Origin: Pseudomonas sp. P818
GTDB lineage: Bacteria; Pseudomonadota; Gammaproteobacteria; Pseudomonadales; Pseudomonadaceae
Reading direction: 5' to 3'
NCBI RefSeq assembly: GCF_000418555.1
Contig: NZ_ATKM01000005.1
Location: 981,302-1,045,301, forward strand
DNA length: 64,000 nucleotides
Numbering within the stretch: position 1 is the first letter of the stretch; every line of letters begins with the position of its first letter. Positions 42,104-50,840 of this stretch are shown here, piece by piece. The notes under the pieces were generated by a model. That model did not search any database and was not told the DNA's origin. It was given only the letters and a program-made list of their open reading frames with translations. Both the position numbers and the translations under genes were made by a program.

Positions 42104-44260
42104 GTGGATCCACAAACCAGTCGTGTCGAAAGCAACTCCGATCCTCGCGGGCAGCATGATGACCCGCTGCTGGATTCACTCCTGTCTCTCTGCGTCCTGC
42201 ACCGCAAGCCTGCCAATCGGGCCATGCTCACCAGCGGTCTGCCCCTGCCCAAGCAACGCCTGACGGCCGAATTGCTCCCGCGAGCTGCGGCTCGCGCCGG
42301 GTTGCAGGGACGCTTGCTGCGCAGAAGCCTCGAGCAGATTCCGAAGATTGCGCTTCCGGCCCTGCTGTTGCTCAAGGAAGGGCGCTGTGCGGTGCTGCTG
42401 GGCTGGAGCGACCAGGGAGAGGCTCGCCTGTTGCTCAGCGAAAGCGATGGGGGTGAGGTCAGGGTTGGCCGCGAGTTGCTGCTGGAGGACTTCAGTGGTC
42501 AGGTCTTCTTCGCCCAGCCCCAGCACAAGTACGACCTGGACCAAGGCAGTCTGATACCACGCACCAAGTCCTGGTTCCGCGATACCCTCAAGCGCTCGCG
42601 CTGGCTCTACATGGACGCCGTGGCGGCCAGTCTGTTGATCAACCTGATCGGCCTTGGCGCGCCATTGTTCGTGATGAACGTCTACGATCGCGTGGTACCC
42701 AACCAGGCCGCCGCCACCCTCTGGGTGCTGGCCATAGGCATCTCCGGGGCCTACATCTTCGACCTGCTGCTCAAGACCATGCGCGGGCTTTGCCTCGATC
42801 TGGCCGGCAAGAAGACCGACCTGATCATCTCTGCCACCTTGTTCGAACGCATCGTCGGCATGGCCATGAAGTTCCGCCCACAGCGGGTCGGCAGCTTCGC
42901 TCAGAACATTCACGAGTTTCAGACGCTACGCGATTTTCTCGCCTCGCTGACGCTGACCAGCGTCATCGATCTGCCGTTCACCCTGCTGATCCTGCTGGTG
43001 ATCGGTCTGCTCGGCGGACATCTGGTGTGGATTCCGCTGCTGGCCTTCCCCCTGGCCATGGGCATCAGTTGGCTGCTGCAGAAGCCGCTGGTGGCCACCA
43101 TGGATCGCACCATGGCGCTGGCCGCCGAACGCCAGTCCAGCCTGATCGAGACCCTGGCCGGCCTCGATGCGGTGAAGGTGAACAACGCCGAAAGTGACCG
43201 TCAGTATCTCTGGGAGCAGACCATCGGCACGCTGGGCCGTCTGGAATTGCGGGTGAAGATGCTGTCGAGCCTGGCGATGAACCTCACCATGCTGATCCAG
43301 CAACTGGCCGGGGTGATCATGATCGTCGCGGGCGTCTACCTGATTATGGCCGGCGACCTGAGCATGGGCGGGCTGATCGCCTGCTACATGCTCAATGGCC
43401 GCGCCCTTGGCCCGCTGAGCCAGCTTTCCGGTCTGTTCACCCGCTATCAGCAAGCGCGTCTGACCATGATCAATGTCGACCAGATGATGGATCTGCCGCA
43501 GGAGCGTCATGAGGGCGAGCAGCCCCTGGTTCGTTCCAAGTTGCAGGGCAGTCTGGAGCTGCGCCAGGTCAGCTTCACTTATCCCCATCAGCAGACTCCG
43601 GCACTCAGCGAGGTCAACCTTATCGTCCGGCCGGGCGAAAAGATCGGCATCATCGGTCGCAGTGGGTCCGGCAAGAGCTCGCTGGCCAAGCTGATCGTCG
43701 GCCTTTACCAGGCCGACGCGGGCAGTCTGCTGGTCGACGGTACCGACATTCGCCAGCTCGATATCAGCGAGCTGCGCCACAACATTGGCTACGTGCCGCA
43801 GGACATTCAGCTGTTCAGTGGCACTTTGCGCGACAACCTGATGGCTGGCGCCCGCTACGTCGAGGACGAACTGGTTTTGCAGGCAGCGGAACTGTCCGGC
43901 GTGCATGAGTTTGCCCGGCTTCATCCGCAGGGCTATGAACTGCAGGTCGGTGAGCGTGGGCAGAATCTTTCCGGTGGTCAGCGGCAGAACGTCGCGCTGG
44001 CGCGTGCGCTGTTGCTCGATCCACCGATCCTGCTGCTGGACGAACCCACCAGCTCCATGGACAACCCGGGTGAGGAGCGCCTGAAGGAACGTATCGGTGC
44101 GGTGATCGCCAACAAGACGCTGCTGCTGGTGACGCACCGTGCCTCCATGCTGTCGCTGGTCGATCGTCTGCTGATTGTCGACCGCGGTCGTATCATCGCC
44201 GATGGTCCCAAGGAGTCGGTCATGGAAGCACTGAAGAAGGGGCAGATCAGTGTCGCTTAA
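42104..44260 (+). CDS. lapB: Type I secretion ABC transporter LapB
   Basis: 718 residues, GTG start at 42104. An N-terminal C39-like domain (about 20-140) lacks the protease cysteine, as in RTX-adhesin exporters. Six membrane helices (about 160-430, beginning RWLYMDAVAASLLINLIGLGAPLF) precede the ATPase. Walker A is GRSGSGKSSLAK, signature LSGGQRQNVALARAL, Walker B ILLLDEPTSSMD, switch THRASML. It drives LapA across the inner membrane with LapC and LapE. Its 3' end overlaps the lapC start by 11 bases. The GTG start is supported by GAGAG upstream and by the family N-terminus; internal ATGs would remove the C39-like domain. Confidence 0.93.
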   Translation: MDPQTSRVESNSDPRGQHDDPLLDSLLSLCVLHRKPANRAMLTSGLPLPKQRLTAELLPRAAARAGLQGRLLRRSLEQIPKIALPALLLLKEGRCAVLLGWSDQGEARLLLSESDGGEVRVGRELLLEDFSGQVFFAQPQHKYDLDQGSLIPRTKSWFRDTLKRSRWLYMDAVAASLLINLIGLGAPLFVMNVYDRVVPNQAAATLWVLAIGISGAYIFDLLLKTMRGLCLDLAGKKTDLIISATLFERIVGMAMKFRPQRVGSFAQNIHEFQTLRDFLASLTLTSVIDLPFTLLILLVIGLLGGHLVWIPLLAFPLAMGISWLLQKPLVATMDRTMALAAERQSSLIETLAGLDAVKVNNAESDRQYLWEQTIGTLGRLELRVKMLSSLAMNLTMLIQQLAGVIMIVAGVYLIMAGDLSMGGLIACYMLNGRALGPLSQLSGLFTRYQQARLTMINVDQMMDLPQERHEGEQPLVRSKLQGSLELRQVSFTYPHQQTPALSEVNLIVRPGEKIGIIGRSGSGKSSLAKLIVGLYQADAGSLLVDGTDIRQLDISELRHNIGYVPQDIQLFSGTLRDNLMAGARYVEDELVLQAAELSGVHEFARLHPQGYELQVGERGQNLSGGQRQNVALARALLLDPPILLLDEPTSSMDNPGEERLKERIGAVIANKTLLLVTHRASMLSLVDRLLIVDRGRIIADGPKESVMEALKKGQISVA

Positions 44261-45608
44261 TGCATTCGCTACATTGGCTCAGTACTTCAAGGGTGGTGAG
44301 CAGTTATCCGGCGAGCCGCTGCCCGAAGTTGACAAGGCCCTGGTGGAGGATGCACCACGCGTCGTGCGCCTGACCATCTGGACTGTATTGGGCTTTGTCA
44401 TCTTCCTGGGCTTCTGGGCGCACTTCGCCGAGATCGACGAGGTAACGCGTGGTGAAGGCAAGGCAATCCCTTCATCGAAGTTGCAGAAGGTGCAGAACCT
44501 CGAAGGTGGAATCGTTTCCGAGCTGTTCATCCACGAGGGCCAGGTGGTCGAAGTGGGGGCACCGCTGCTGCGCCTGGATCCCACGCGGTTCGAGTCCAAC
44601 GTCGGTGAGACCGAGGCTGATCGCACCGCCATGCAGCTGCGCGTGGAGCGCCTGAGCGCCGAGGTGGATGACCGTCCGTTGGTGATTCCCGATGCGTTGC
44701 GCGCGCTGGCACCCGAACAGGCCGCCAGTGAGGAGGCGCTCTACCTCAGCCGTCGCCAGCAATTGAACGACGAACTGGGCGGTCTTGAGCAGCAGATGGT
44801 ACAGCGGCGCCAGGAGTTGCAGGAGTTCATCTCCAAGCAGGCGCAGTTCCGTAACAGCCTGCAGTTGCTGCGCCAGGAAATCTCCATTTCCGAACCGCTG
44901 GTCGCCGAAGGGGCCATATCGCGTGTGGAGGTGCTGCGCCTGCGCCGTGCCGAGGTAGAAACCCGCGGTCAGCTGGATGCCACCACCTTGGCCATTCCCC
45001 GTGCGGAGTCGGCGATCAAGGAAGCGGAGAACAAGCTCGCCGAAACCCGTTCGCGCTTTCGCAGCGAGGCGCTTGGGCAGTTGAACGAGGCGCGCACCGA
45101 GCTGACCAAGGCCAATGCCACTGGCAAGGCGCTGGAGGATCGGGTCAAGCGTACCCTGGTCACTTCGCCGGTACGCGGCATCGTCAAGCAGTTGCTGGTC
45201 AACACCATCGGTGGCGTGATCCAGCCTGGCAGCGACTTGGTGGAAATCGTGCCGCTGGACGACACCCTACTGGTGGAGGCGCGCATTCGCCCGCAGGACA
45301 TCGCCTTCCTTCATCCCGGGCAAAAGGCCATGGTCAAGTTCACCGCCTATGACTTCACCATCTATGGCGGCCTGGAGGCCGACCTCGAACAGATCGGCGC
45401 CGATACCGTCACCGATGAGGACGGCAACAGCTTCTACCTGATCAAGCTGCGAACCCGCAAAAGCCACCTCGGTAGCGAGGAGAATCCCTTGCTGATCATT
45501 CCCGGCATGGTGGCCTCGGTGGACATCATGACCGGCAAGAAGAGCATCCTCAGCTACCTGCTCAAGCCCATCATCCGGGCGCGCGCCGAGGCCTTGCGTG
45601 AGCGTTGA
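44250..45608 (+). CDS. lapC: Type I secretion membrane-fusion protein LapC (HlyD family)
   Basis: 452 residues, GTG start inside the lapB end. One transmembrane helix (VVRLTIWTVLGFVIFLGFWAHFAEI) is followed by a biotinyl-lipoyl-like half (GEGKAIPSSKLQKVQNLEGGIV), a long coiled coil (about 110-290) and the second half (VTSPVRGIVKQLLVNTIGGVIQPGSDLVEIVPLDD). The C-terminal beta domain ends in the HlyD signature region (GMVASVDIMTGKKSILSYLLKPI). It bridges LapB and LapE in adhesin export. It is last in the lapEBC operon. Confidence 0.93.
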   Translation: MSLNAFATLAQYFKGGEQLSGEPLPEVDKALVEDAPRVVRLTIWTVLGFVIFLGFWAHFAEIDEVTRGEGKAIPSSKLQKVQNLEGGIVSELFIHEGQVVEVGAPLLRLDPTRFESNVGETEADRTAMQLRVERLSAEVDDRPLVIPDALRALAPEQAASEEALYLSRRQQLNDELGGLEQQMVQRRQELQEFISKQAQFRNSLQLLRQEISISEPLVAEGAISRVEVLRLRRAEVETRGQLDATTLAIPRAESAIKEAENKLAETRSRFRSEALGQLNEARTELTKANATGKALEDRVKRTLVTSPVRGIVKQLLVNTIGGVIQPGSDLVEIVPLDDTLLVEARIRPQDIAFLHPGQKAMVKFTAYDFTIYGGLEADLEQIGADTVTDEDGNSFYLIKLRTRKSHLGSEENPLLIIPGMVASVDIMTGKKSILSYLLKPIIRARAEALRER

Positions 45609-45633
45609 CGTTGGCAGACTCGCTCAGAGCCTG

Positions 45634-45758
45634 TTCAAAGGCTCGCGAGCTAGAGCCAAACAAGGCGAAAAGACCTGAGGAAGCGGAGTTTACAAGTGCT
45701 AAATGAGCATTCCGAAGGTCTTTTCAACGCCGTTTGGCCGACGCGCAGCAGCCTTTGA
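45634..45758. repeat. Large nested inverted-repeat element
   Basis: Inner arms 45655-45676 and 45716-45738 pair almost completely (GCCAAAC/GTTTGGC, GGCG/CGCC, AAAAGACCT/AGGTCTTTT) around a 39-base loop. Outer arms TCAAAGGCT (45634-45642) and AGCCTTTGA (45750-45758) extend the stem. It separates the convergent lapC and mmsB genes. It encodes nothing, and its sequence differs from the REP family in this window. Confidence 0.75.
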
Positions 45759-45766
45759 GCTGGCTC

Positions 45767-46648
45767 TCAGGCGAACAGCTGCTGCACCACCGAAAAATCC
45801 TGCTTGCCCTTGCCCTGCTTGAGCAGCAGGCGGTAGAGCTGCAGCGCCAGTGCGCCCATCGGGGCGCTGTTGCCGTTGTGGCTAGCGGTTTCCTGGGCCA
45901 GGCCGAGGTCCTTGGCCATCAGCTCGGCCATGAAGCCGCCGCTGTAGCCCTTGGACGCCGGGGCGTTCTCCATCACCCCGGGCCAGGGGTTGTATTTCTC
46001 CAGCGTCCAGTTGCCACCTGAACTCTGCCGCATGATCTCGGCCAGCACCGCCGGCTCCAAGCCATTGGCCACGCCCATCGCCATGGCCTCGGCAGTGGCT
46101 ATCATCTGCACGGCAAGCACCTGGTTGTTGCATACCTTGGCTACCTGGCCTGCGCCATCGGGGCCTGCATGGAAGATGTTCTTGCCCATTGCGGCGAGCA
46201 TCGGTCGGGCTCGTTCCAGCGCTTCGGCTTCACCGCCGACCATGAAGGTCAGGGTGCCTGCCGCCGCGCCGCCGGTACCGCCGGACACCGGCGCATCGAG
46301 CAAGGCGATGCCGCGCTCACGGGCAGCGGCGTGCACCTTGCGCGCGGATTCCGGCGCGATGGTCGAACACTCGATCACCAGCGTGCCGGCGGGCAGTCGT
46401 GCGAGCAGGCCTTCATCGCCCAGGTACAGGCTTTCCACATGGCGACTGGCCGGCAGCATGGTGATTACCACCTGTGCCTGATCGGTGGCATCGGCGGCGC
46501 TTTCGGCGGCCATGGCTCCCTCGCCAGCCAGGGTATCGACGGCGCTGCGCACCAGGTCGAAGACTTTCAGCGGATAACCTGCCTTGAGCAGGTTGCGGGC
46601 CATGGGCAGGCCCATATGGCCGAGGCCGATAAAGGCGATCTGGGTCAT
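45767..46648 (-). CDS. mmsB: 3-hydroxyisobutyrate dehydrogenase
   Basis: 293 residues. The NAD-binding start is IAFIGLGHMGLPMARNLLKAG. The substrate-binding motif is DAPVSGGTGGAAAGTLTFMVGG and the catalytic Lys lies in GAGQVAKVCNNQVLAVQMIATAEAM. It oxidises 3-hydroxyisobutyrate to methylmalonate semialdehyde in valine breakdown. It is the last gene of the mms operon; an AGGAGAACC site precedes the ATG. Length and motifs match MmsB of P. aeruginosa. Confidence 0.93.
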   Translation of the reverse strand: MTQIAFIGLGHMGLPMARNLLKAGYPLKVFDLVRSAVDTLAGEGAMAAESAADATDQAQVVITMLPASRHVESLYLGDEGLLARLPAGTLVIECSTIAPESARKVHAAARERGIALLDAPVSGGTGGAAAGTLTFMVGGEAEALERARPMLAAMGKNIFHAGPDGAGQVAKVCNNQVLAVQMIATAEAMAMGVANGLEPAVLAEIMRQSSGGNWTLEKYNPWPGVMENAPASKGYSGGFMAELMAKDLGLAQETASHNGNSAPMGALALQLYRLLLKQGKGKQDFSVVQQLFA

Positions 46649-46671
46649 GTCGGTTCTCCTTGTTCTTGTAG

Positions 46672-47502
46672 TCAGCGTTTGAACAGGTCGTTGAGTTCGA
46701 CGAAGGGCGCAGCGTCCCTGGGAAAGTCGGCGCGGCCCTGATGCAACTCGCGAGCGGCCTTGAGGAAACCGCCAAAGGCCGCAAGGGCCAGGCTGGAGCC
46801 AACGCTCACCCGGCGCACGCCGAGCTCTCTCAGATCGTCCAGAGTCAGGTTGCTGCTGGACAGCCCCAGCAGCACGTTGACCGGCCGTGGTGTAACGGCA
46901 CGCACCACGGCGTCGATCTGCGCGCGGGTGGTCAGGCCAGGGGCATAGAGCACATCGGCGCCGGCCTCGGCATAGGCTTGAAGGCGGCGCAGGGTGTCGG
47001 CCAGGTCTTCACGCCCGTGCAGGAAATTTTCCGCGCGGGCGCAGAGGGTGAAGGGGAAGGGCAGGCTGCGTGCCGCCGCCACCGAGGCGCGGATGCGTTC
47101 CAGGGCCTGTTCCAGCGGGTAGATTGGCGCATCCACACACCCGCTGGCATCTTCGATGGATCCACCCACCAGCCCGCAGGCAGCGGCCTGCAGCAGGGAA
47201 TCGGCACAGCCTTGCGGGTCGTCCGCGAAGCCGTTTTCTAGGTCGGCTGCCACCGGCAAGGGCGTGGCTGCCACGATGACGCCGGCATTGGCCAGGGTTT
47301 CCTCGCGGCTGACCTGACCTTCGCCATCGGGTCGGCCAAGCGCAAAGGCCAGGCCGGCGCTGGTGGTGGCCAGGGCTTCGAAGCCCAGCGCCGCGAGTAT
47401 CTTCGCCGAGCCGGCATCCCAAGGGTTGGGCAGTACCAGCAGTTCGTCGCGTTGATGCAATGCCTGGAAGGTCAGGGCTTTTTGCAGTTGCGTATCGGCC
47501 AT
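46672..47502 (-). CDS. Isocitrate lyase / PEP mutase family protein
   Basis: 276 residues, a TIM-barrel of the ICL/PEPM superfamily: LVLPNPWDAGSAKILAALGFEALATTSAG, VAADLENGFADDP, SIEDASG, FTLCARAENFLHG. The usual catalytic KKCGH-type Cys loop of true isocitrate lyases is absent (here LENGFADDP and CARAENF), as in many oxaloacetate-decarboxylase or PEP-mutase-like members. The reaction cannot be named. It lies between the CoA hydrolase and mmsB with short gaps, so it is part of the valine operon or was inserted into it. Confidence 0.82.
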   Translation of the reverse strand: MADTQLQKALTFQALHQRDELLVLPNPWDAGSAKILAALGFEALATTSAGLAFALGRPDGEGQVSREETLANAGVIVAATPLPVAADLENGFADDPQGCADSLLQAAACGLVGGSIEDASGCVDAPIYPLEQALERIRASVAAARSLPFPFTLCARAENFLHGREDLADTLRRLQAYAEAGADVLYAPGLTTRAQIDAVVRAVTPRPVNVLLGLSSSNLTLDDLRELGVRRVSVGSSLALAAFGGFLKAARELHQGRADFPRDAAPFVELNDLFKR

Positions 47503-47532
47503 GCCGTTACTCCTTGGGTCAGTGTCGTGCCT

Positions 47533-47567
47533 GTAGGTCTTCAGATCGCGGCTAAAGCCCCTCCCAC
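47533..47567. repeat. REP-like element in the mms operon
   Basis: GATCGCGGCTAAAGCCCCTCCCAC, with a preceding partial partner, lies in the gap between the CoA hydrolase and ICL-like genes. It is the same family as the repeats at 10.5-14.5 kb. Confidence 0.65.
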
Positions 47568-47595
47568 AAAAGCCCTGCTACAGAGTCCGAAAGCA

Positions 47596-48699
47596 TCACA
47601 AAACCGCCAATGGATGCTCGCCGTCCCAGGCCGGAGCGAAGTGGGCGTCGATTACGGCTTGCGGAATCGCGGCCACATCCGGCCAATGCCAATGCGGCGT
47701 CTGATCCTTGTCGATCAGGCGCGCGCGCACGCCTTCGGGAAATTCCGGGTGGCGACAGCAGTTCAGGCTCATGGCGTATTCCATGCGGAACACCTCGGCC
47801 AGCGACAGGTGGCGGGCACGACGGATCTGCTCCCAGACCAGATGCGCAGTCAGCGGGCAGCCGTGGGCCAGGGTCTTGGCGGCGCGGGCGAGCACGGCAT
47901 CGTCATCCTGCTGCAGGGCGCTGATGGCCTGTACCGCTGCCGGTAGGTCGGCGACATCGAGCAGCTCGTCGATGCGCTCGCGGCGCGGCAGCCATTGGGC
48001 CGCCGGCAGTTCGCCGCGTGCCTCGTTCTCCAGTGCGCGTAGCAGGCTGTGCAACTGCGCCGCCGGCTGCTCGCGCCAGTTCAGCTGCACCAGGCCTTCG
48101 AGCAGGGCGTCCTGCTGATCGTCACGCAGGAAGCGGTCGGCCAGATTCAGGTCCAGCGCATCGCGGGCATTGATGCTGGCGGCGGTCAGGCCGAGAAACA
48201 GGCCCAGGCGGCCCGGCAGGCGGGCAAGGAACCAGCTGCCGCCGACATCCGGATACAGGCCGATATTGATTTCCGGCATGCCCAGTCGGCTGCTCGGCGT
48301 GACGATGCGGATGCCGGCGCCCTGCATCAGGCCCATGCCGCCGCCCAGCACATGGCCGTGGGCCCAGCAGATGAAGGGCTTGGGGTAGCTGTGAATGTGA
48401 TGGTCGAGGCGATATTCGTCGGCGAAGAAACGCCGGGCCAGCGCAGGTATTTCGCCTGGCTGTTCGCGACACTGCTTGACCAGTTGCACCACGTCGCCGC
48501 CGGCGCAGAAGGCCTTGGGGCCGTTGCCGCGCAACATCACGCAGGCGATGGTCGGGTCTTCGGCCCAGGCTTTCAGGCGCGCATCGAGCGCCTCGATCAT
48601 CGGCAGGGTGAGGGCGTTGAGGCTCTTCTCGGCGTCCAGGCTGGCGATGCCGATGCGGTAGCCATGCAGGCTGGGGCGTTCTTCGAATTGCAGGTTCAT
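47596..48699 (-). CDS. 3-hydroxyisobutyryl-CoA hydrolase (enoyl-CoA hydratase/isomerase family)
   Basis: 367 residues, a crotonase fold with the longer C-terminus typical of HIBYL-CoA hydrolases. Oxyanion-hole segments are CVMLRGNGPKAFCAGGDVVQL and MGLMQGAGIRIVTPSSRLGMPEINIGLYPDVGGSWFLARL; the Glu and Asp (MPEINIGLYPDVG) are the catalytic pair in this family. It frees 3-hydroxyisobutyrate for MmsB. The gap to the upstream enoyl-CoA hydratase carries an inverted repeat (48712-48784). Confidence 0.9.
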   Translation of the reverse strand: MNLQFEERPSLHGYRIGIASLDAEKSLNALTLPMIEALDARLKAWAEDPTIACVMLRGNGPKAFCAGGDVVQLVKQCREQPGEIPALARRFFADEYRLDHHIHSYPKPFICWAHGHVLGGGMGLMQGAGIRIVTPSSRLGMPEINIGLYPDVGGSWFLARLPGRLGLFLGLTAASINARDALDLNLADRFLRDDQQDALLEGLVQLNWREQPAAQLHSLLRALENEARGELPAAQWLPRRERIDELLDVADLPAAVQAISALQQDDDAVLARAAKTLAHGCPLTAHLVWEQIRRARHLSLAEVFRMEYAMSLNCCRHPEFPEGVRARLIDKDQTPHWHWPDVAAIPQAVIDAHFAPAWDGEHPLAVL

Positions 48700-48711
48700 G
48701 CGTGTTTCCCG

Positions 48712-48784
48712 CGTAGGGTGGATGGCGCTTTATCCATCCACCGCGTGTGTTGTTGTGGACGTGAAAGGCGACGTCCACCCTACG
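48712..48784. repeat. GTAGGGTGG-type inverted repeat in the mms operon
   Basis: Hairpin 48712-48743 (GTAGGGTGGATGGCGCTTTA with its mirror) is followed by 48755-48784, which ends in the mirror GTCCACCCTACG. A second family of palindromic repeats, distinct from the GTAGGAGCGG type. Confidence 0.7.
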
Positions 48785-48786
48785 AT

Positions 48787-49605
48787 TTACTTGTTGCGCC
48801 ACTGCGGGTCGCGTTTCTCCAGAAAGGCGTTGACGCCCTCACGGGTGTCGTCGGCATCGAACAGGTCGACGAAGCGTTCGCGCTCTTCCGGCAGCCAGGT
48901 GTTCGGGCCACGTTCGCGCGCGCCCTGGATCAGCGGCTTGGTGGTGCGTACCGCCACCGGGCTCTGCCGCGCCACTTTGGCGGCAAGGAGCAGGGCGGTG
49001 CCACGGGCCTCGCCGGTGTCCACTACCTGTTCGACCAGACCGATACGCAGCGCGGTGTCGGCGTCGATGCGTTCGCCGCAGAGGATCATGCGCTTGGCCC
49101 AGCCTTCGCCGACCAGCCAGGGCAGGGCCTGGGTGCCGCCGGCGCAGGGCAACAGGCCCACGGCCGCTTCCGGCAGGGCCATCTGCGCCTGGCGTTCGGC
49201 GATGCGGATATCGCAGGCCAGGGCGCATTCCAGGCCGCCACCCATGGCGTAGCCGTTGATCGCGGCGATGGACACGCCGCGAAAATCGCGCAGGGTCTCG
49301 AAGGCTTCGCCGAAGCGCCGCGCCATCTCGCGGGCGCGAGCCTTGTCGCCGTCGGCGAACATGTTCAGGTCGGCGCCGGCAGAAAAGAATTTGGGCCCCT
49401 GGCCAGTCACCACCAGGGCATACACCTCGTCGTCACGGTTGAGGTGCTCGACCACCTGCTTGAGGCCGATCAGCGAGTCGCGGTCCCAGGTATTGGCCGG
49501 CGGATGGTTGATGGTGATCAGCGCGGTGTGGCCGTGCTTTTCCACGGTGAGCTTGTGGGTCAGGTCGAAGATGCCGGATTTGTAGGTTTCGATGGCTGTA
49601 CTCAT
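48787..49605 (-). CDS. Enoyl-CoA hydratase
   Basis: 272 residues of the crotonase family: ALVVTGQGPKFFSAGADLNMFADGD and INGYAMGGGLECALACDIRIAERQAQMALPEAAVGLLPCAGGTQAL. The two catalytic Glu positions (GGGLECALAC; ALPEAAVG) are present, as needed for hydration. In this operon it should hydrate methacrylyl-CoA to 3-hydroxyisobutyryl-CoA. It lies between the acyl-CoA dehydrogenase and the hydrolase. Confidence 0.9.
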   Translation of the reverse strand: MSTAIETYKSGIFDLTHKLTVEKHGHTALITINHPPANTWDRDSLIGLKQVVEHLNRDDEVYALVVTGQGPKFFSAGADLNMFADGDKARAREMARRFGEAFETLRDFRGVSIAAINGYAMGGGLECALACDIRIAERQAQMALPEAAVGLLPCAGGTQALPWLVGEGWAKRMILCGERIDADTALRIGLVEQVVDTGEARGTALLLAAKVARQSPVAVRTTKPLIQGARERGPNTWLPEERERFVDLFDADDTREGVNAFLEKRDPQWRNK

Positions 49606-49630
49606 GGTCGTCCTCGATACGGATCATGGC

Positions 49631-49660
49631 TGTAGGAACGAGCATCGCTCGCTTCTACAT
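49631..49660. repeat. Small inverted repeat between dehydrogenase and hydratase genes
   Basis: TGTAGGAACGAGCATCGCTC followed by its mirror GCTTCTACA makes a REP-like hairpin in a 65-base gap. Confidence 0.6.
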
Positions 49661-49670
49661 ATCGTGGTTA

Positions 49671-50834
49671 CTACAGCAGGCGATCGAGCATGCCGCCCTG
49701 CAGGAGCAGGCGGCGGGCGATGATCACCCGCATGATCTCGTTGGTGCCTTCCAGTATCTGGTGCACGCGTGCGTCACGTACCCAGCGTTCCAGTGGATAG
49801 TCATTCAGATAGCCGTAACCACCATGGAGTTGCAGCGCTTCGTTGCAGACCTCGAAGCAATGGTCGGTGGCGAAGCGCTTGGCCATGGCGCAATAGAGGC
49901 TCGCCTCGCCGTGGCCCTGGTCGAGCTTGTGCGCGGCCAGGCGCACCATCTGCCGGCTGGCCGTCAGGCTGGTGAGCATGTCGGCCAGCTTGAACTGCAG
50001 TGCCTGGAATTCGCTCAGCGCCTTGCCGAACTGCTTGCGCTCTTCGGCGTAGCGCAGGCTTTGCTCCAGCGCCGCCTGGGCTGCACCCAGCGAGCAGCTG
50101 GCGATATTCAGGCGGCCACCGTCGAGGCCTTTCATGGCATAGACGAAGCCTTCGCCTTCGGGGCCGATGCGGTGGCTGGCGGGAATGCGCACGCCATCGA
50201 AGGTGATGGTGCGGGTCGGCTGCGCCTTCCAGCCCATCTTGTCCTCGTTGCGCCCATAGCGCACACCGGGGGCGTCGGCTGGCACCAGGAAGCAGGAGAT
50301 GCCCTTGGCGCCGTCCTCGCCGGTGCGCGCCATGACGATCAGCACATCGGTCGAGCCTGCGCCGGAGATGAAGCACTTGCTGCCATCGATCACGTAGTCA
50401 TCGCCATCGCGTCGCGCGCGGGTGCGCAGGTTGGCGGCATCGGAGCCGGCATCCGGCTCGGTCAGGCAGTAGGAGGCCAGCGCCTGGCCATTGATCAGTC
50501 CGGGCAGCCAGGCGTCCTTGAGCGCCTGGTCGGCGAAGCTGGCGAGCATCCAGGTGGCCATGTTGTGAATGGTCAGGTAGGCGGTGGTGGCCACGCAGCC
50601 CGCCGCCAGTTGTTCGAAGATCAGTGAGCTGGACAGCCGCGAGAGGCCCAGACCGCCGTCCTCCTCGCGCAGATACAGGGCCAGGTAGCCCTGTTCCGCG
50701 GCGCGGCGAATCACCTCGATAGGGAAGTGATGCTCACGGTCCCAGTCTGCGGCATGGGGCGACAGCTCCCGCGCGGCGAAGGCGCGGGCACTGTCGGTGA
50801 GCAGGCGTTGTTCATCACTGAGTTCGAAGTCCAT
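49671..50834 (-). CDS. Acyl-CoA dehydrogenase, probably isobutyryl-CoA dehydrogenase
   Basis: 387 residues. FAD/acyl-CoA motifs: LASYCLTEPDAGSDAANLRTRARRDGDDYVIDGSKCFISGAG, and CSLGAAQAALEQSLRYAEERKQFGK. The catalytic Glu lies in DARVHQILEGTNEIMRVIIARRLL. The RDARVHQILEGTNE block is general to short-chain dehydrogenases. Placement between mmsA and the hydratase indicates isobutyryl-CoA as substrate (valine pathway). Its start is six bases after the stop of the upstream binding-protein gene. Confidence 0.92.
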   Translation of the reverse strand: MDFELSDEQRLLTDSARAFAARELSPHAADWDREHHFPIEVIRRAAEQGYLALYLREEDGGLGLSRLSSSLIFEQLAAGCVATTAYLTIHNMATWMLASFADQALKDAWLPGLINGQALASYCLTEPDAGSDAANLRTRARRDGDDYVIDGSKCFISGAGSTDVLIVMARTGEDGAKGISCFLVPADAPGVRYGRNEDKMGWKAQPTRTITFDGVRIPASHRIGPEGEGFVYAMKGLDGGRLNIASCSLGAAQAALEQSLRYAEERKQFGKALSEFQALQFKLADMLTSLTASRQMVRLAAHKLDQGHGEASLYCAMAKRFATDHCFEVCNEALQLHGGYGYLNDYPLERWVRDARVHQILEGTNEIMRVIIARRLLLQGGMLDRLL

Positions 50835-50840
50835 GGCATC

